From: Prevotellaceae bacterium
Lineage (GTDB): Bacteria; Bacteroidota; Bacteroidia; Bacteroidales; Bacteroidaceae
Length of the DNA stretch: 8,590 nt
Assembly (NCBI GenBank): GCA_022508635.1
Contig: JAFLUV010000101.1
Location: forward strand, 1-8,590
Direction: 5' to 3'
Shown: positions 1 to 5,457 of the stretch, piece after piece
How positions within the stretch are numbered: position 1 is the first letter of the stretch
Layout of the letters: the number at the start of each line of letters is the position of its first letter
Position numbers and translations under genes: made by a program
Notes under the pieces: model-generated
What the model saw: only the letters and a program-made list of their open reading frames with translations
Databases searched by the model: none
What the model was told of the DNA's origin: nothing

Positions 1-89
1 ATAGCTTTCATGTCATCTCCAAGGTAACTAAGAGCTTTTTCTTTTATCCATTCAGAAATCCCCCAGATAGCTTCAGCGATGCTTCCCAC
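1..89 (-). CDS. Possible 5' end of an unidentified minus-strand gene, cut by the left edge
   Basis: Read on the minus strand from a GTG at 89, this frame is open to the window edge (29 codons). It gives an amphipathic, Trp-containing helical sequence (VGSIAEAIWGISEWIKEKAL, then SYLGDDMKA). A TAA lies a few codons upstream in the same frame, so the gene would have to start here. An AAGAG about six bases before the GTG could serve as a weak ribosome site. An ATG at position 11 in the same frame is an alternative start. A box reading TATTTTTG on the minus strand (143-150) fits the Bacteroidetes -7 pattern, but I see no -33 partner at the usual distance. I do not recognise the protein. The fragment is short, and chance openness cannot be excluded. 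Confidence 0.3.
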   Translation of the reverse strand, partial: MGSIAEAIWGISEWIKEKALSYLGDDMKA

Positions 90-181
90 AATAGCTCTTG
101 AAAATTATCTGATTTCTATTTGAAAATTCGTATTTATGAAAGCAAAAATACTTAACTTGAGTCAATGTCTGCTTAGAATTT

Positions 182-199
182 ATATGTATAATATGTATA
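182..199. repeat. 9-bp perfect tandem duplication
   Basis: ATATGTATA occurs twice head to tail (182-190 and 191-199). It lies in AT-rich DNA between the possible left-edge gene and the HAD gene. It is probably a replication-slippage product or part of a flexible AT tract. No function is evident. Confidence 0.6.
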
Positions 200-246
200 A
201 TTTGTTTTGATATATCATAAAAATCCGGCCTAATATGCAAAAAGTA

Positions 247-278
247 GGCCCGTTTGGGGGTAAAAAGGCGCGTTTGGG
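247..278. repeat. Two copies of GGCnCGTTTGGG with a 20-bp period
   Basis: GGCCCGTTTGGG (247-258) and GGCGCGTTTGGG (267-278) differ by one base. Each is preceded by an A-rich stretch ending in AGGC (about 238-249 and 262-269). The copies start exactly 20 bp apart, about two helical turns. The block is GC-rich against an AT-rich surround. It is followed by GATGCGGATCGGAGTGCGGAATGC (in which TGCGGA recurs 14-15 bases apart), suggesting one structured non-coding element of about 110 bp rather than random sequence. I suspect a dispersed intergenic repeat of Prevotella-type genomes, but that needs a genome search. Confidence 0.5.
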
Positions 279-422
279 ATTCTTTACAAAGATGCGGATC
301 GGAGTGCGGAATGCAGGAGGATGTCTGCCGGTGGCGGGTGCAATTCGCCATGAAATCATTCCTTTTTCGTAAAATTAGGAAATAATATCGCCGACAGAGA
401 CGGGAAAGAAAAATAAAAGTTA

Positions 423-430
423 TAATTTTG
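423..430 (+). promoter_or_regulatory. Putative -7 promoter box of the HAD gene
   Basis: TAATTTTG fits the Bacteroidetes -7 consensus TAnnTTTG. Transcription would start near 437, leaving a leader of about 35 bases before the ATG at 472. I find no TTG-type -33 element 17-23 bases upstream, so the call rests on one box in AT-rich DNA and is tentative. Confidence 0.35.
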
Positions 431-471
431 GCGCGTCAAACCAATAGATCAATAAAATTAAGGTTTTTGCC

Positions 472-1149
472 ATGGATAATCCTAACTTTGCGATAACTGA
501 CATTATTTTCGACCTCGGCGGCGTGCTGCTCGACCTCAACATGGATGGTTTCGGGGAAGCATGCAGGCGCTTTGGCATCAATCCCGGCCTGTTCTTCGTA
601 AAGGCGGATGCCGCCAACAACTCTACCGTCTGCGACGGTCTCTCGGCAAGCCAGGCCATCACGGACTACCAGGTCGGACAGATGAGCTCCGAAGCGTTCC
701 TGACGCTCGCCCAGGGTCTTTGCCCCAAAGGAACATCGCGCCAGAGGATCGTCGATGCCTGGAACTCCTGCATCGGCACCATCCCGCGCCACAGGCTCGA
801 CCTCATTGCCCAACTACGCCAGCACGGCTACCGCACACATCTCCTGTCCAATACCAACGAGCTGCATTGGAGCCTTATCCGCCAGCGCTACTTCTCCGAC
901 AAGGGCTATACCTGTGCAGACCTCTTCGACCAGATGTTCCTCTCGCAGGAAGTGCATCTGGCCAAGCCCGACCCCGAGATATACCGCCATGCCGTCCGCC
1001 AGATAGGGAGGCATGCCTGGCAGTGCCTCTTCATTGACGACGCACAGGTGAACGTGGAGGCAGCAAAGAGGGAAGGACTGCAAGGCGCATGGCTCGACGT
1101 CACCAGGGAGGGACACCTGCAGGAGATCCTGCAGGGATTCATCAAATAG
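472..1149 (+). CDS. HAD-superfamily phosphatase (subfamily IA, YihX-like)
   Basis: This 225-residue protein is a probable cytoplasmic phosphatase of the haloacid dehalogenase superfamily. All four HAD motifs are visible. Motif I is IIFDLGGVLLD with the nucleophile Asp14. Motif II is LLSNTN with Ser126. Motif III is AKPDPEIY with Lys165. Motif IV is LFIDD with the Mg-binding Asp189/Asp190. A helical cap sits between motifs I and II (about residues 22-105), typical of subfamily IA. The residue two after the nucleophile is Gly16, where most HAD phosphatases have a catalytic Asp. This DLGxV form is usual in the YihX group, where E. coli YihX acts on alpha-D-glucose 1-phosphate; the substrate here is unknown. 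The ATG at 472 puts motif I at the normal distance from the N-terminus. There is no Shine-Dalgarno sequence, only an A/T-rich leader. The stop codon directly abuts the stop of the convergent GH43 gene. Confidence 0.9.
   Translation: MDNPNFAITDIIFDLGGVLLDLNMDGFGEACRRFGINPGLFFVKADAANNSTVCDGLSASQAITDYQVGQMSSEAFLTLAQGLCPKGTSRQRIVDAWNSCIGTIPRHRLDLIAQLRQHGYRTHLLSNTNELHWSLIRQRYFSDKGYTCADLFDQMFLSQEVHLAKPDPEIYRHAVRQIGRHAWQCLFIDDAQVNVEAAKREGLQGAWLDVTREGHLQEILQGFIK
1116..1135. repeat. Inverted repeat at the end of the HAD gene, possible bidirectional transcript end
   Basis: CCTGCAGGA-GA-TCCTGCAGG is a perfect 9-bp inverted repeat. As RNA it would form at least an 8-bp GC-rich stem with an AGAT loop. 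Because CCTGCAGG is itself palindromic, the arms are also direct repeats. It lies 11 bases before the HAD stop codon and just past the GH43 stop on the other strand, where a shared terminator would be expected given that there is no intergenic space. No U-tract follows on either strand, so it is not a canonical intrinsic terminator; it may simply be coding sequence (LQEILQ). Confidence 0.35.
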
Positions 1150-2148
1150 TCAGTTCTTGACAATGAAGCGGGGCCAGCCGTCGCGCCCCATCTTCAGGCG
1201 AAAGAGGACAGCCTTTCGCCCTTCCTCGTAGCGGCCGACGTAGTAGGCGTGGCAGAGGTAGTACATGTCGCCCTTCGGCGTGCGGACCATCGTCCCGTGT
1301 CCGCAGCTCTGCATGTCGCGGCCGTCAGCTTCCAGGATGGGGTTTCCCTCAAATACTTCCCACGGCCCCTGCACGGAACGACTGCGCGCCACGCTGACGG
1401 CATAGTCGCTCTTAGGCGAACAGCAGTCACGAATGGAATAAAGGAGGTACCACCAGTCGCCTTGCCGGAAGATGCATTGTCCCTCCATTCCCTGGCGCTC
1501 GTCATCGCGAAGGAGCATAAACGGCTCGCCCTCAAGGCGGAGTCCGTCTCCCGAGAGCCTCTGGCAGAGTAATTCGATGGGGCGGCCGCTGGGATCCAGC
1601 CCGTATGCCTTCCAGGTGATGTAGAGCTGCGCCCCGTCGCGGAAGACAAAGGCATCAATAGCCTCATTGGTCGTGCGGACAAGCGGCCCATAGTCCCGGA
1701 ACTTTCCCTCTGGCCCGTCAGCCATGGCCACACCAATGCAACTCGTCCCGTCGCTCTTCTGACGAGCTGTATAGTAGCACATTATCTTGCCATCCAGCTC
1801 GAAGAGCTCGGGAGCCCAGAAGCTGCCGTCGGTCCACTCAGGCCATTCGTCGAAGACATGTCCCATCGGATCCCACGTCCTCAGGTCTTTCGAACGGAAG
1901 CGCGGATATGCCTGCGGCTTGTTGCCCGATGTGGCAGCAGCATAATAGGTGTCACCTATGCGGATGACGGAGGGATCGGGAGCGTCTGCATTGATAACGG
2001 GGTTCCTTATACCCTTGTGCCCGACACGAGGCTGCAACGGAATGCCGGAAGCTGTTTTGTTCTGTACGCCATAGGCAGGTGCATGCGTGCCATAGAGTTG
2101 ACCGACAACGAAAAGTATCGGAAGCAGAGGGAGTTGTAGATGTTTCAT
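1150..2148 (-). CDS. Secreted glycoside hydrolase, family GH43
   Basis: This 332-residue protein is a probable five-bladed beta-propeller glycosidase acting on arabinose- or xylose-containing plant polysaccharide fragments. The N-terminus (residues 1-20, MKHLQLPLLPILFVVGQLYG) looks like a Sec signal peptide without a lipobox Cys, so a periplasmic or secreted enzyme is likely. The GH43 catalytic triad can be assigned: general base Asp58 in APDPSVIRIGDTYY, pKa-modulating Asp165 in EAIDAFVF, and general acid Glu222 in GMEGQ. A GHG motif (His284) matches the active-site His seen in many GH43 enzymes. The segment WWYLLYSIRDCC followed by YAVSVARS is also typical of GH43. The protein is a single domain without a carbohydrate-binding module. 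The ATG at 2148 has an AAAGGA just upstream. No SusC/SusD or other saccharide genes are nearby, so it is not in an evident polysaccharide utilisation locus. Exact substrate (arabinofuranosidase or xylosidase) cannot be told from sequence. Confidence 0.9.
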   Translation of the reverse strand: MKHLQLPLLPILFVVGQLYGTHAPAYGVQNKTASGIPLQPRVGHKGIRNPVINADAPDPSVIRIGDTYYAAATSGNKPQAYPRFRSKDLRTWDPMGHVFDEWPEWTDGSFWAPELFELDGKIMCYYTARQKSDGTSCIGVAMADGPEGKFRDYGPLVRTTNEAIDAFVFRDGAQLYITWKAYGLDPSGRPIELLCQRLSGDGLRLEGEPFMLLRDDERQGMEGQCIFRQGDWWYLLYSIRDCCSPKSDYAVSVARSRSVQGPWEVFEGNPILEADGRDMQSCGHGTMVRTPKGDMYYLCHAYYVGRYEEGRKAVLFRLKMGRDGWPRFIVKN

Positions 2149-2189
2149 TATCCTTTAGCTTTTATTGGATTTATATGCAATAACGGCGG

Positions 2190-2222
2190 CAAAGTTAGTA
2201 AAAATTTCTATATCTCCGACAA
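2190..2222 (-). promoter_or_regulatory. Putative promoter of the GH43 gene
   Basis: On the minus strand, TAACTTTG (positions 2197-2190) matches the Bacteroidetes -7 consensus TAnnTTTG. A TTG (2222-2220) lies 22 bases upstream, within the accepted range but at its long end. Transcription would start near 2184, giving a leader of about 35 bases before the ATG at 2148. Confidence 0.5.
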
Positions 2223-2347
2223 CTTCCGCAAGGTTTTTAGGACAATCATGGGAAAATATATTCTACCTGCAAGCACGTATTTTCACCACAAAAATAACAC
2301 CCGCTCTGTCCTTAGGAGCAAATTTATGATTTCCCCCGAGAAAAATT

Positions 2348-2378
2348 ATTGCCATATCAGAATTATTTTGTAACTTTG
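2348..2378 (+). promoter_or_regulatory. Putative promoter of the IMP cyclohydrolase / mre gene cluster
   Basis: ATTG (2348-2351), a 19-base spacer and TAACTTTG (2371-2378) closely match the Bacteroidetes housekeeping promoter (TTTG, about 19 bases, TAnnTTTG). The predicted transcription start is around 2385. This decides the start codon downstream: an in-frame ATG at 2380 would lie at or before the transcript start, so the ATG at 2407 is used. Confidence 0.6.
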
Positions 2379-2406
2379 CATGCAAATTTCTAAACGACTA
2401 TATATT

Positions 2407-3003
2407 ATGGAAACCAAAAAAATAAAGCGTGCCCTGGTATCCGTCTTCCACAAGGACGGACTGGAAGAAATACTTCGTACCCTGAATGCCGAAGGCGTAG
2501 AGTTGCTCTCGACCGGCGGCACTCAGACTTTTATTGAGAGCCTTGGCATCCCTTGCAGAAAAGTAGAGGACGTGACGACATACCCAAGCATCTTGGGAGG
2601 CAGAGTCAAGACGCTGCACCCGAAAGTCTTCGGTGGCATACTCGGACGTCGCGAGAACGAAGGCGACCTCAAGCAGATGCAACAGTACGACATTCCCGAA
2701 ATCGACCTCGTCATCGTAGACCTCTATCCTTTCGAAGATACAGTAGCTGCAGGTGCAAGCCAGGCAGACATTATTGAGAAAATCGACATAGGCGGCATCA
2801 GTCTCATCCGTGCAGCAGCCAAGAACTTCCGCGATGTCATCATCGTGCCCTCCAAGGCAGAATACAAACCTCTGCTCGACCTGCTGAAGAAACAAGGCGC
2901 ACAAAGCGAACTGGCCGACCGCCAATGGTTCGCTACCAGAGCCTTCGCCACCAGCAGCCATTACGACACCGCCATACACAACTGGTTCGAAAGCCAAAAG
3001 TAA
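2407..3003 (+). CDS. purH: Stand-alone IMP cyclohydrolase (PurH N-terminal domain only)
   Basis: This 198-residue cytoplasmic enzyme should close FAICAR to IMP, the last step of de novo purine synthesis. It is clearly the MGS-like cyclohydrolase domain of PurH. STGGT is at 35-39. RVKTLHPK (66-73) carries the conserved Arg66, Lys68 and Thr69. DLYPF has Tyr107. KIDIGG (125-130) has Asp127. LIRAAAKN ends with catalytic Lys139. These correspond to the active-site residues known for the human enzyme. The protein stops at SSHYDTAIHNWFESQK, exactly where bifunctional PurH (about 500 residues in Bacteroides) continues into the AICAR formyltransferase domain. That domain is absent: a clean TAA is followed by 80 bp and then mreB. 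The formyltransferase is presumably encoded elsewhere. An upstream in-frame ATG at 2380 overlaps the promoter box and would add nine unconserved residues. No terminator is visible before mreB, so cotranscription is likely. The symbol purH covers only this half. Confidence 0.92.
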   Translation: METKKIKRALVSVFHKDGLEEILRTLNAEGVELLSTGGTQTFIESLGIPCRKVEDVTTYPSILGGRVKTLHPKVFGGILGRRENEGDLKQMQQYDIPEIDLVIVDLYPFEDTVAAGASQADIIEKIDIGGISLIRAAAKNFRDVIIVPSKAEYKPLLDLLKKQGAQSELADRQWFATRAFATSSHYDTAIHNWFESQK

Positions 3004-3027
3004 TATCAGCCAACTTTTGAGAGAAAG

Positions 3028-3077
3028 GAACTACAACTGTCAGAACAATTTTGTTTTACTCATTCTGAACTACAACT
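3028..3077 (+). repeat. 11-bp direct repeat in the mreB upstream region
   Basis: GAACTACAACT occurs at 3028-3038 and again at 3067-3077, 39 bp start to start. The second copy ends six bases before the mreB ATG. It lies in the 80-bp gap between the cyclohydrolase and mreB, which has no clear Shine-Dalgarno sequence and no strong promoter; CAATTTTG at 3046-3053 misses the -7 consensus by one base and its nearest TTTG is 26 bases away. The repeat could be a regulatory or translation-initiation element, or a local duplication. Confidence 0.45.
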
Positions 3078-3083
3078 AACCAC

Positions 3084-4103
3084 ATGAAATGGTTTTCCCT
3101 TAGTAAAGAAATTGCCATGGACCTTGGCACAGCCAACACCATCATCATCAGTGATGGAAAGATTGTCGTGGATGAGCCGAGCGTGGTGGCACTTGACCGC
3201 CGGACAGAACGAATGATAGCCGTCGGCAACAAGGCCAAGATGATGTACGAAAAGACGAATCCCGAGATTCGCACCATCCGCCCTTTGCGTGACGGTGTCA
3301 TTGCCGACTTCAATGCCTGCGAGCAGATGATGCGCGGCCTCATCAAGATGACACACACAGGCAACCGCCTTTTTACCCCTGCCCTGAAGATGGTCATCGG
3401 TGTACCAAGCGGTAGTACCGAGGTTGAACTGCGTGCCGTGCGCGACAGTGCCGAGCATGCAGGCGGACGTGAAGTCTATCTCATCTTTGAGCCCATGGCA
3501 GCTGCTATCGGCATCGGACTTGACGTATTGGCTCCTGAAGGCAACATGATAGTCGACATAGGCGGCGGCAGCACTGAGATTGCCGTCATTTCGCTGGGTG
3601 GCATCGTAGCCGATAAAAGCCTGCGCGTAGCTGGCGACGAGCTTACCGCTGACATACAAGAATACATGAGCCGACAGCACAACGTCAAAGTCAGTGAGCG
3701 TATGGCAGAACGTATCAAGATACATGTCGGAGCTGCCTTGACCGATTTGGGAGAAGACGCTCCCGATGACTACATCGTGCATGGGCCAAACCGCATCACG
3801 GCTCTCCCCATGGAAGTGCCAGTATGTTATCAGGAGATAGCGCACTGTTTGGAAAAGACCATCGCAAAGATCGAAGCAGCTGTGCTCGGTGCTCTTGAGG
3901 AGACACCACCAGAACTTTATGCCGATATTGTCAAGAACGGTATCTGGCTCACAGGTGGAGGCGCATTACTCAGAGGCCTTGCAAAGCGACTGACGGACAA
4001 GATTAACATCGAGTTCCACGTTGCTGACGATCCTTTGCATAGCGTTGCCAAAGGTACGGGTATTGCACTGAAGAACATCAACAACTTCGCATTCCTGATG
4101 TAA
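3084..4103 (+). CDS. mreB: Rod shape-determining actin homologue MreB
   Basis: This 339-residue bacterial actin polymerises under the inner membrane and directs the cell-wall elongation machine. The actin-fold nucleotide site is complete: phosphate-1 loop DLGTANT (13-19), phosphate-2 loop DIGGGSTE (158-165) and adenosine motif TGGGALL (290-296). The conserved catalytic-region sequence FEPMAAAIG (135-143) is also present. Length is normal for MreB (about 340). The N-terminus (MKWFSLSKEIAMDLG) has a short hydrophobic stretch directly before the first phosphate loop, compatible with membrane binding. The start at 3084 gives the usual spacing to DLGTANT. The gene ends two bases before mreC, indicating one transcript and tight coexpression. 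Confidence 0.97.
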   Translation: MKWFSLSKEIAMDLGTANTIIISDGKIVVDEPSVVALDRRTERMIAVGNKAKMMYEKTNPEIRTIRPLRDGVIADFNACEQMMRGLIKMTHTGNRLFTPALKMVIGVPSGSTEVELRAVRDSAEHAGGREVYLIFEPMAAAIGIGLDVLAPEGNMIVDIGGGSTEIAVISLGGIVADKSLRVAGDELTADIQEYMSRQHNVKVSERMAERIKIHVGAALTDLGEDAPDDYIVHGPNRITALPMEVPVCYQEIAHCLEKTIAKIEAAVLGALEETPPELYADIVKNGIWLTGGGALLRGLAKRLTDKINIEFHVADDPLHSVAKGTGIALKNINNFAFLM

Positions 4104-4105
4104 TC

Positions 4106-4939
4106 GTGCACGATTTCATCGAGCGCATAACAGCTTATATCCACTGGGCTATCTTCCTTTTGCTGGAAGGGCTCAGTGGATTCCTGCTTTTCCAATATAA
4201 CCACTACCAGGGCAGCATTTGGCTGACTCAAGCCAACATTGTTGCAGCCCAAGTACATAAATGGGAAGCACACATACTCTCGTACCTGAGCATGCCGACT
4301 GAGAATGCTGAGCTAACCCAAAGAAACATCATACTGCAATACGACAACGACATGCTACGTCATGAGCTTGCCAAGCTGTGTACCGACTCCACTAATACGC
4401 AAAAGGCACTGGCTAAGACTCTGCATGGCATGACCCTCATACCTGCCCACATCGTTAACAATAGTGTTCGGCAGAAGGATAATATGCTTGTCATAGATGC
4501 AGGCAGTGCAGACGGAATTCAGCCGGAGATGGGAGTAGTAAGTGGTACGGGTGTCGTGGGGATTGTCAGCCAAGTGACTCCGCACTATGCTTTGGTCATG
4601 TCCATCCTAAACAGTCACAGCAGCATCAGTTGCCGACTACGTGACACAGAGTACTTTGGCTACATGAAATGGAAAGGCGGCAAGACACTACGTGCCTCAA
4701 TGGACGAGGTACCACGCCATGCCCGCATCAAAAAAGGTGACATCGTAGAGACAAGCGGCTTTAGCAACGTCTTTCCCCCAGGCATCTTCCTGGGCAAGGT
4801 GGCAGAGATACATAACAGTAGCGACGGCATGGCATACGAGTTGGAAATACTACTGAGCACTGATATAGCCAACCTCCGCCACGTCAACGTGATCAATAAC
4901 CACAGTAAAGAAGAACTCGACTCACTCTTGGCACGATGA
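4106..4939 (+). CDS. mreC: Rod shape-determining protein MreC
   Basis: This 277-residue bitopic inner-membrane protein has a periplasmic domain that scaffolds the elongasome and in other bacteria activates PBP2. It has a short cytoplasmic N-terminus, one membrane segment (about 13-30, HWAIFLLLEGLSGFLLFQ), a helical/coiled-coil stretch (about 63-105) and the periplasmic beta domain (about 110-265). A conserved MreC segment is visible: KKGDIVETSG (209-218), then FPPGIFLGKV (223-232). The start is GTG at 4106, two bases after the mreB stop. The first downstream in-frame ATG (Met63) would delete the membrane anchor, so the GTG is strongly preferred. There is no Shine-Dalgarno sequence, so translation is probably coupled to mreB. 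The end overlaps mreD by four bases (ATGA). Confidence 0.95.
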   Translation: MHDFIERITAYIHWAIFLLLEGLSGFLLFQYNHYQGSIWLTQANIVAAQVHKWEAHILSYLSMPTENAELTQRNIILQYDNDMLRHELAKLCTDSTNTQKALAKTLHGMTLIPAHIVNNSVRQKDNMLVIDAGSADGIQPEMGVVSGTGVVGIVSQVTPHYALVMSILNSHSSISCRLRDTEYFGYMKWKGGKTLRASMDEVPRHARIKKGDIVETSGFSNVFPPGIFLGKVAEIHNSSDGMAYELEILLSTDIANLRHVNVINNHSKEELDSLLAR

Positions 4940-5442
4940 TTATATCAATTCTCCACCGTTTGGCATGGACGTTGATGCTGTTGACATTACAAGTATTTGT
5001 CCTCAACCAGATTCATCCTGGGGGATGGGGTGCTCCCCTATTGTGCCCGCTTGCTGTCATCATTCTGCCTTTGGGCACATCGCGTGCAGGGGCTTTGTTG
5101 TGGGGCTTTGCCTTAGGATTTGTGACAGATATCTTTGCCGGTACGATTGGCATAGGAAGTGCCGCTATGACGTTCATAGCACTCCTACAGCCACCACTAC
5201 TGCAACTCACGGTTCCTCGCGACTCAGAGGAGGAGTTCAGTCCCTCGTTCGTTACTATGGGGCGCTGGAACTACCTGCGCTTCATGGCACTGCTATTCCT
5301 TTTGCATCACATTATATACTTTGCCCTTGAGGGTTTCTCCTATTTCCGCCTTACAGACATCGCCATAAGTATGAGTGTGAGCTATGCTGCCTCCATGCTT
5401 ATTGCCATTATAGTCGAGACGATACGCAACCCTAAGAGATAA
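4936..5442 (+). CDS. mreD: Rod shape-determining membrane protein MreD
   Basis: This 168-residue polytopic inner-membrane protein is the membrane partner of MreC. About five hydrophobic segments are visible (roughly 8-24, 34-50, 53-68 with 72-90, 115-133 and 142-162). The most conserved MreD feature, GFALGFVTDIFAGTIGIG (57-74) with an Asp inside the membrane region, is present. Length is normal for the family (about 160-170). Its ATG overlaps the mreC stop in ATGA, implying translational coupling. The gap to the PBP2 gene is 15 bp. Assignment rests on both the motif and the gene order, since MreD sequences diverge strongly. Confidence 0.93.
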   Translation: MIISILHRLAWTLMLLTLQVFVLNQIHPGGWGAPLLCPLAVIILPLGTSRAGALLWGFALGFVTDIFAGTIGIGSAAMTFIALLQPPLLQLTVPRDSEEEFSPSFVTMGRWNYLRFMALLFLLHHIIYFALEGFSYFRLTDIAISMSVSYAASMLIAIIVETIRNPKR

Positions 5443-5457
5443 GATAACCGCGGCACT

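Larger units (their letters stand above)
90..471. other. AT-rich intergenic region with a GC-rich repeat block
   Basis: This stretch of about 380 bases holds no gene I can support. Positions 100-240 are very AT-rich, including a short tandem repeat. Positions 241-350 switch to GC-rich sequence with a 20-bp repeated unit and a small inverted repeat (TGGCG at 332-336, CGCCA at 346-350, nine-base loop). Positions 359-381 carry a spaced inverted repeat, TTCCT...AGGAA, about 40 bases before the putative -7 box of the next gene; it could be an operator but is short enough to arise by chance. The remainder is the leader of the HAD gene. Confidence 0.6.

Noticed and set aside
73..351. Minus-strand open frame of 92 codons
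   Set aside because: The product is rich in Cys, His and Lys without domain features, crosses the repeat block and the AT-rich tract, and competes with the better-looking frame at 1-89. Probably a repeat translated by chance.
2278..2296. TATTTT/AAAATA inverted repeat in the divergent intergenic region
   Set aside because: Six A/T base pairs in AT-rich DNA are expected by chance; no link to either promoter.
2326..2373. Short frame MISPEKNYCHIRIIL preceded by AGGAG, upstream of the cyclohydrolase
   Set aside because: It has a good ribosome site seven bases before the ATG, but it lies upstream of the predicted transcription start and runs into the promoter box, so it is unlikely to be a leader peptide. 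Only 15 codons and no conservation evidence.
2380..2406. Upstream in-frame ATG extending the IMP cyclohydrolase by nine residues
   Set aside because: It directly follows the -7 box and would be at or before the transcript start; the added residues MQISKRLYI are not expected in the family.
3046..3053. CAATTTTG as a separate mreB promoter box
   Set aside because: It misses the TAnnTTTG consensus at the first base and the nearest upstream TTTG is 26 bases away, outside the usual spacing.
3060..3845. Long open frame of 261 codons antisense to mreB
   Set aside because: It lies opposite an unmistakable mreB and shows no independent motif; a codon-bias shadow.
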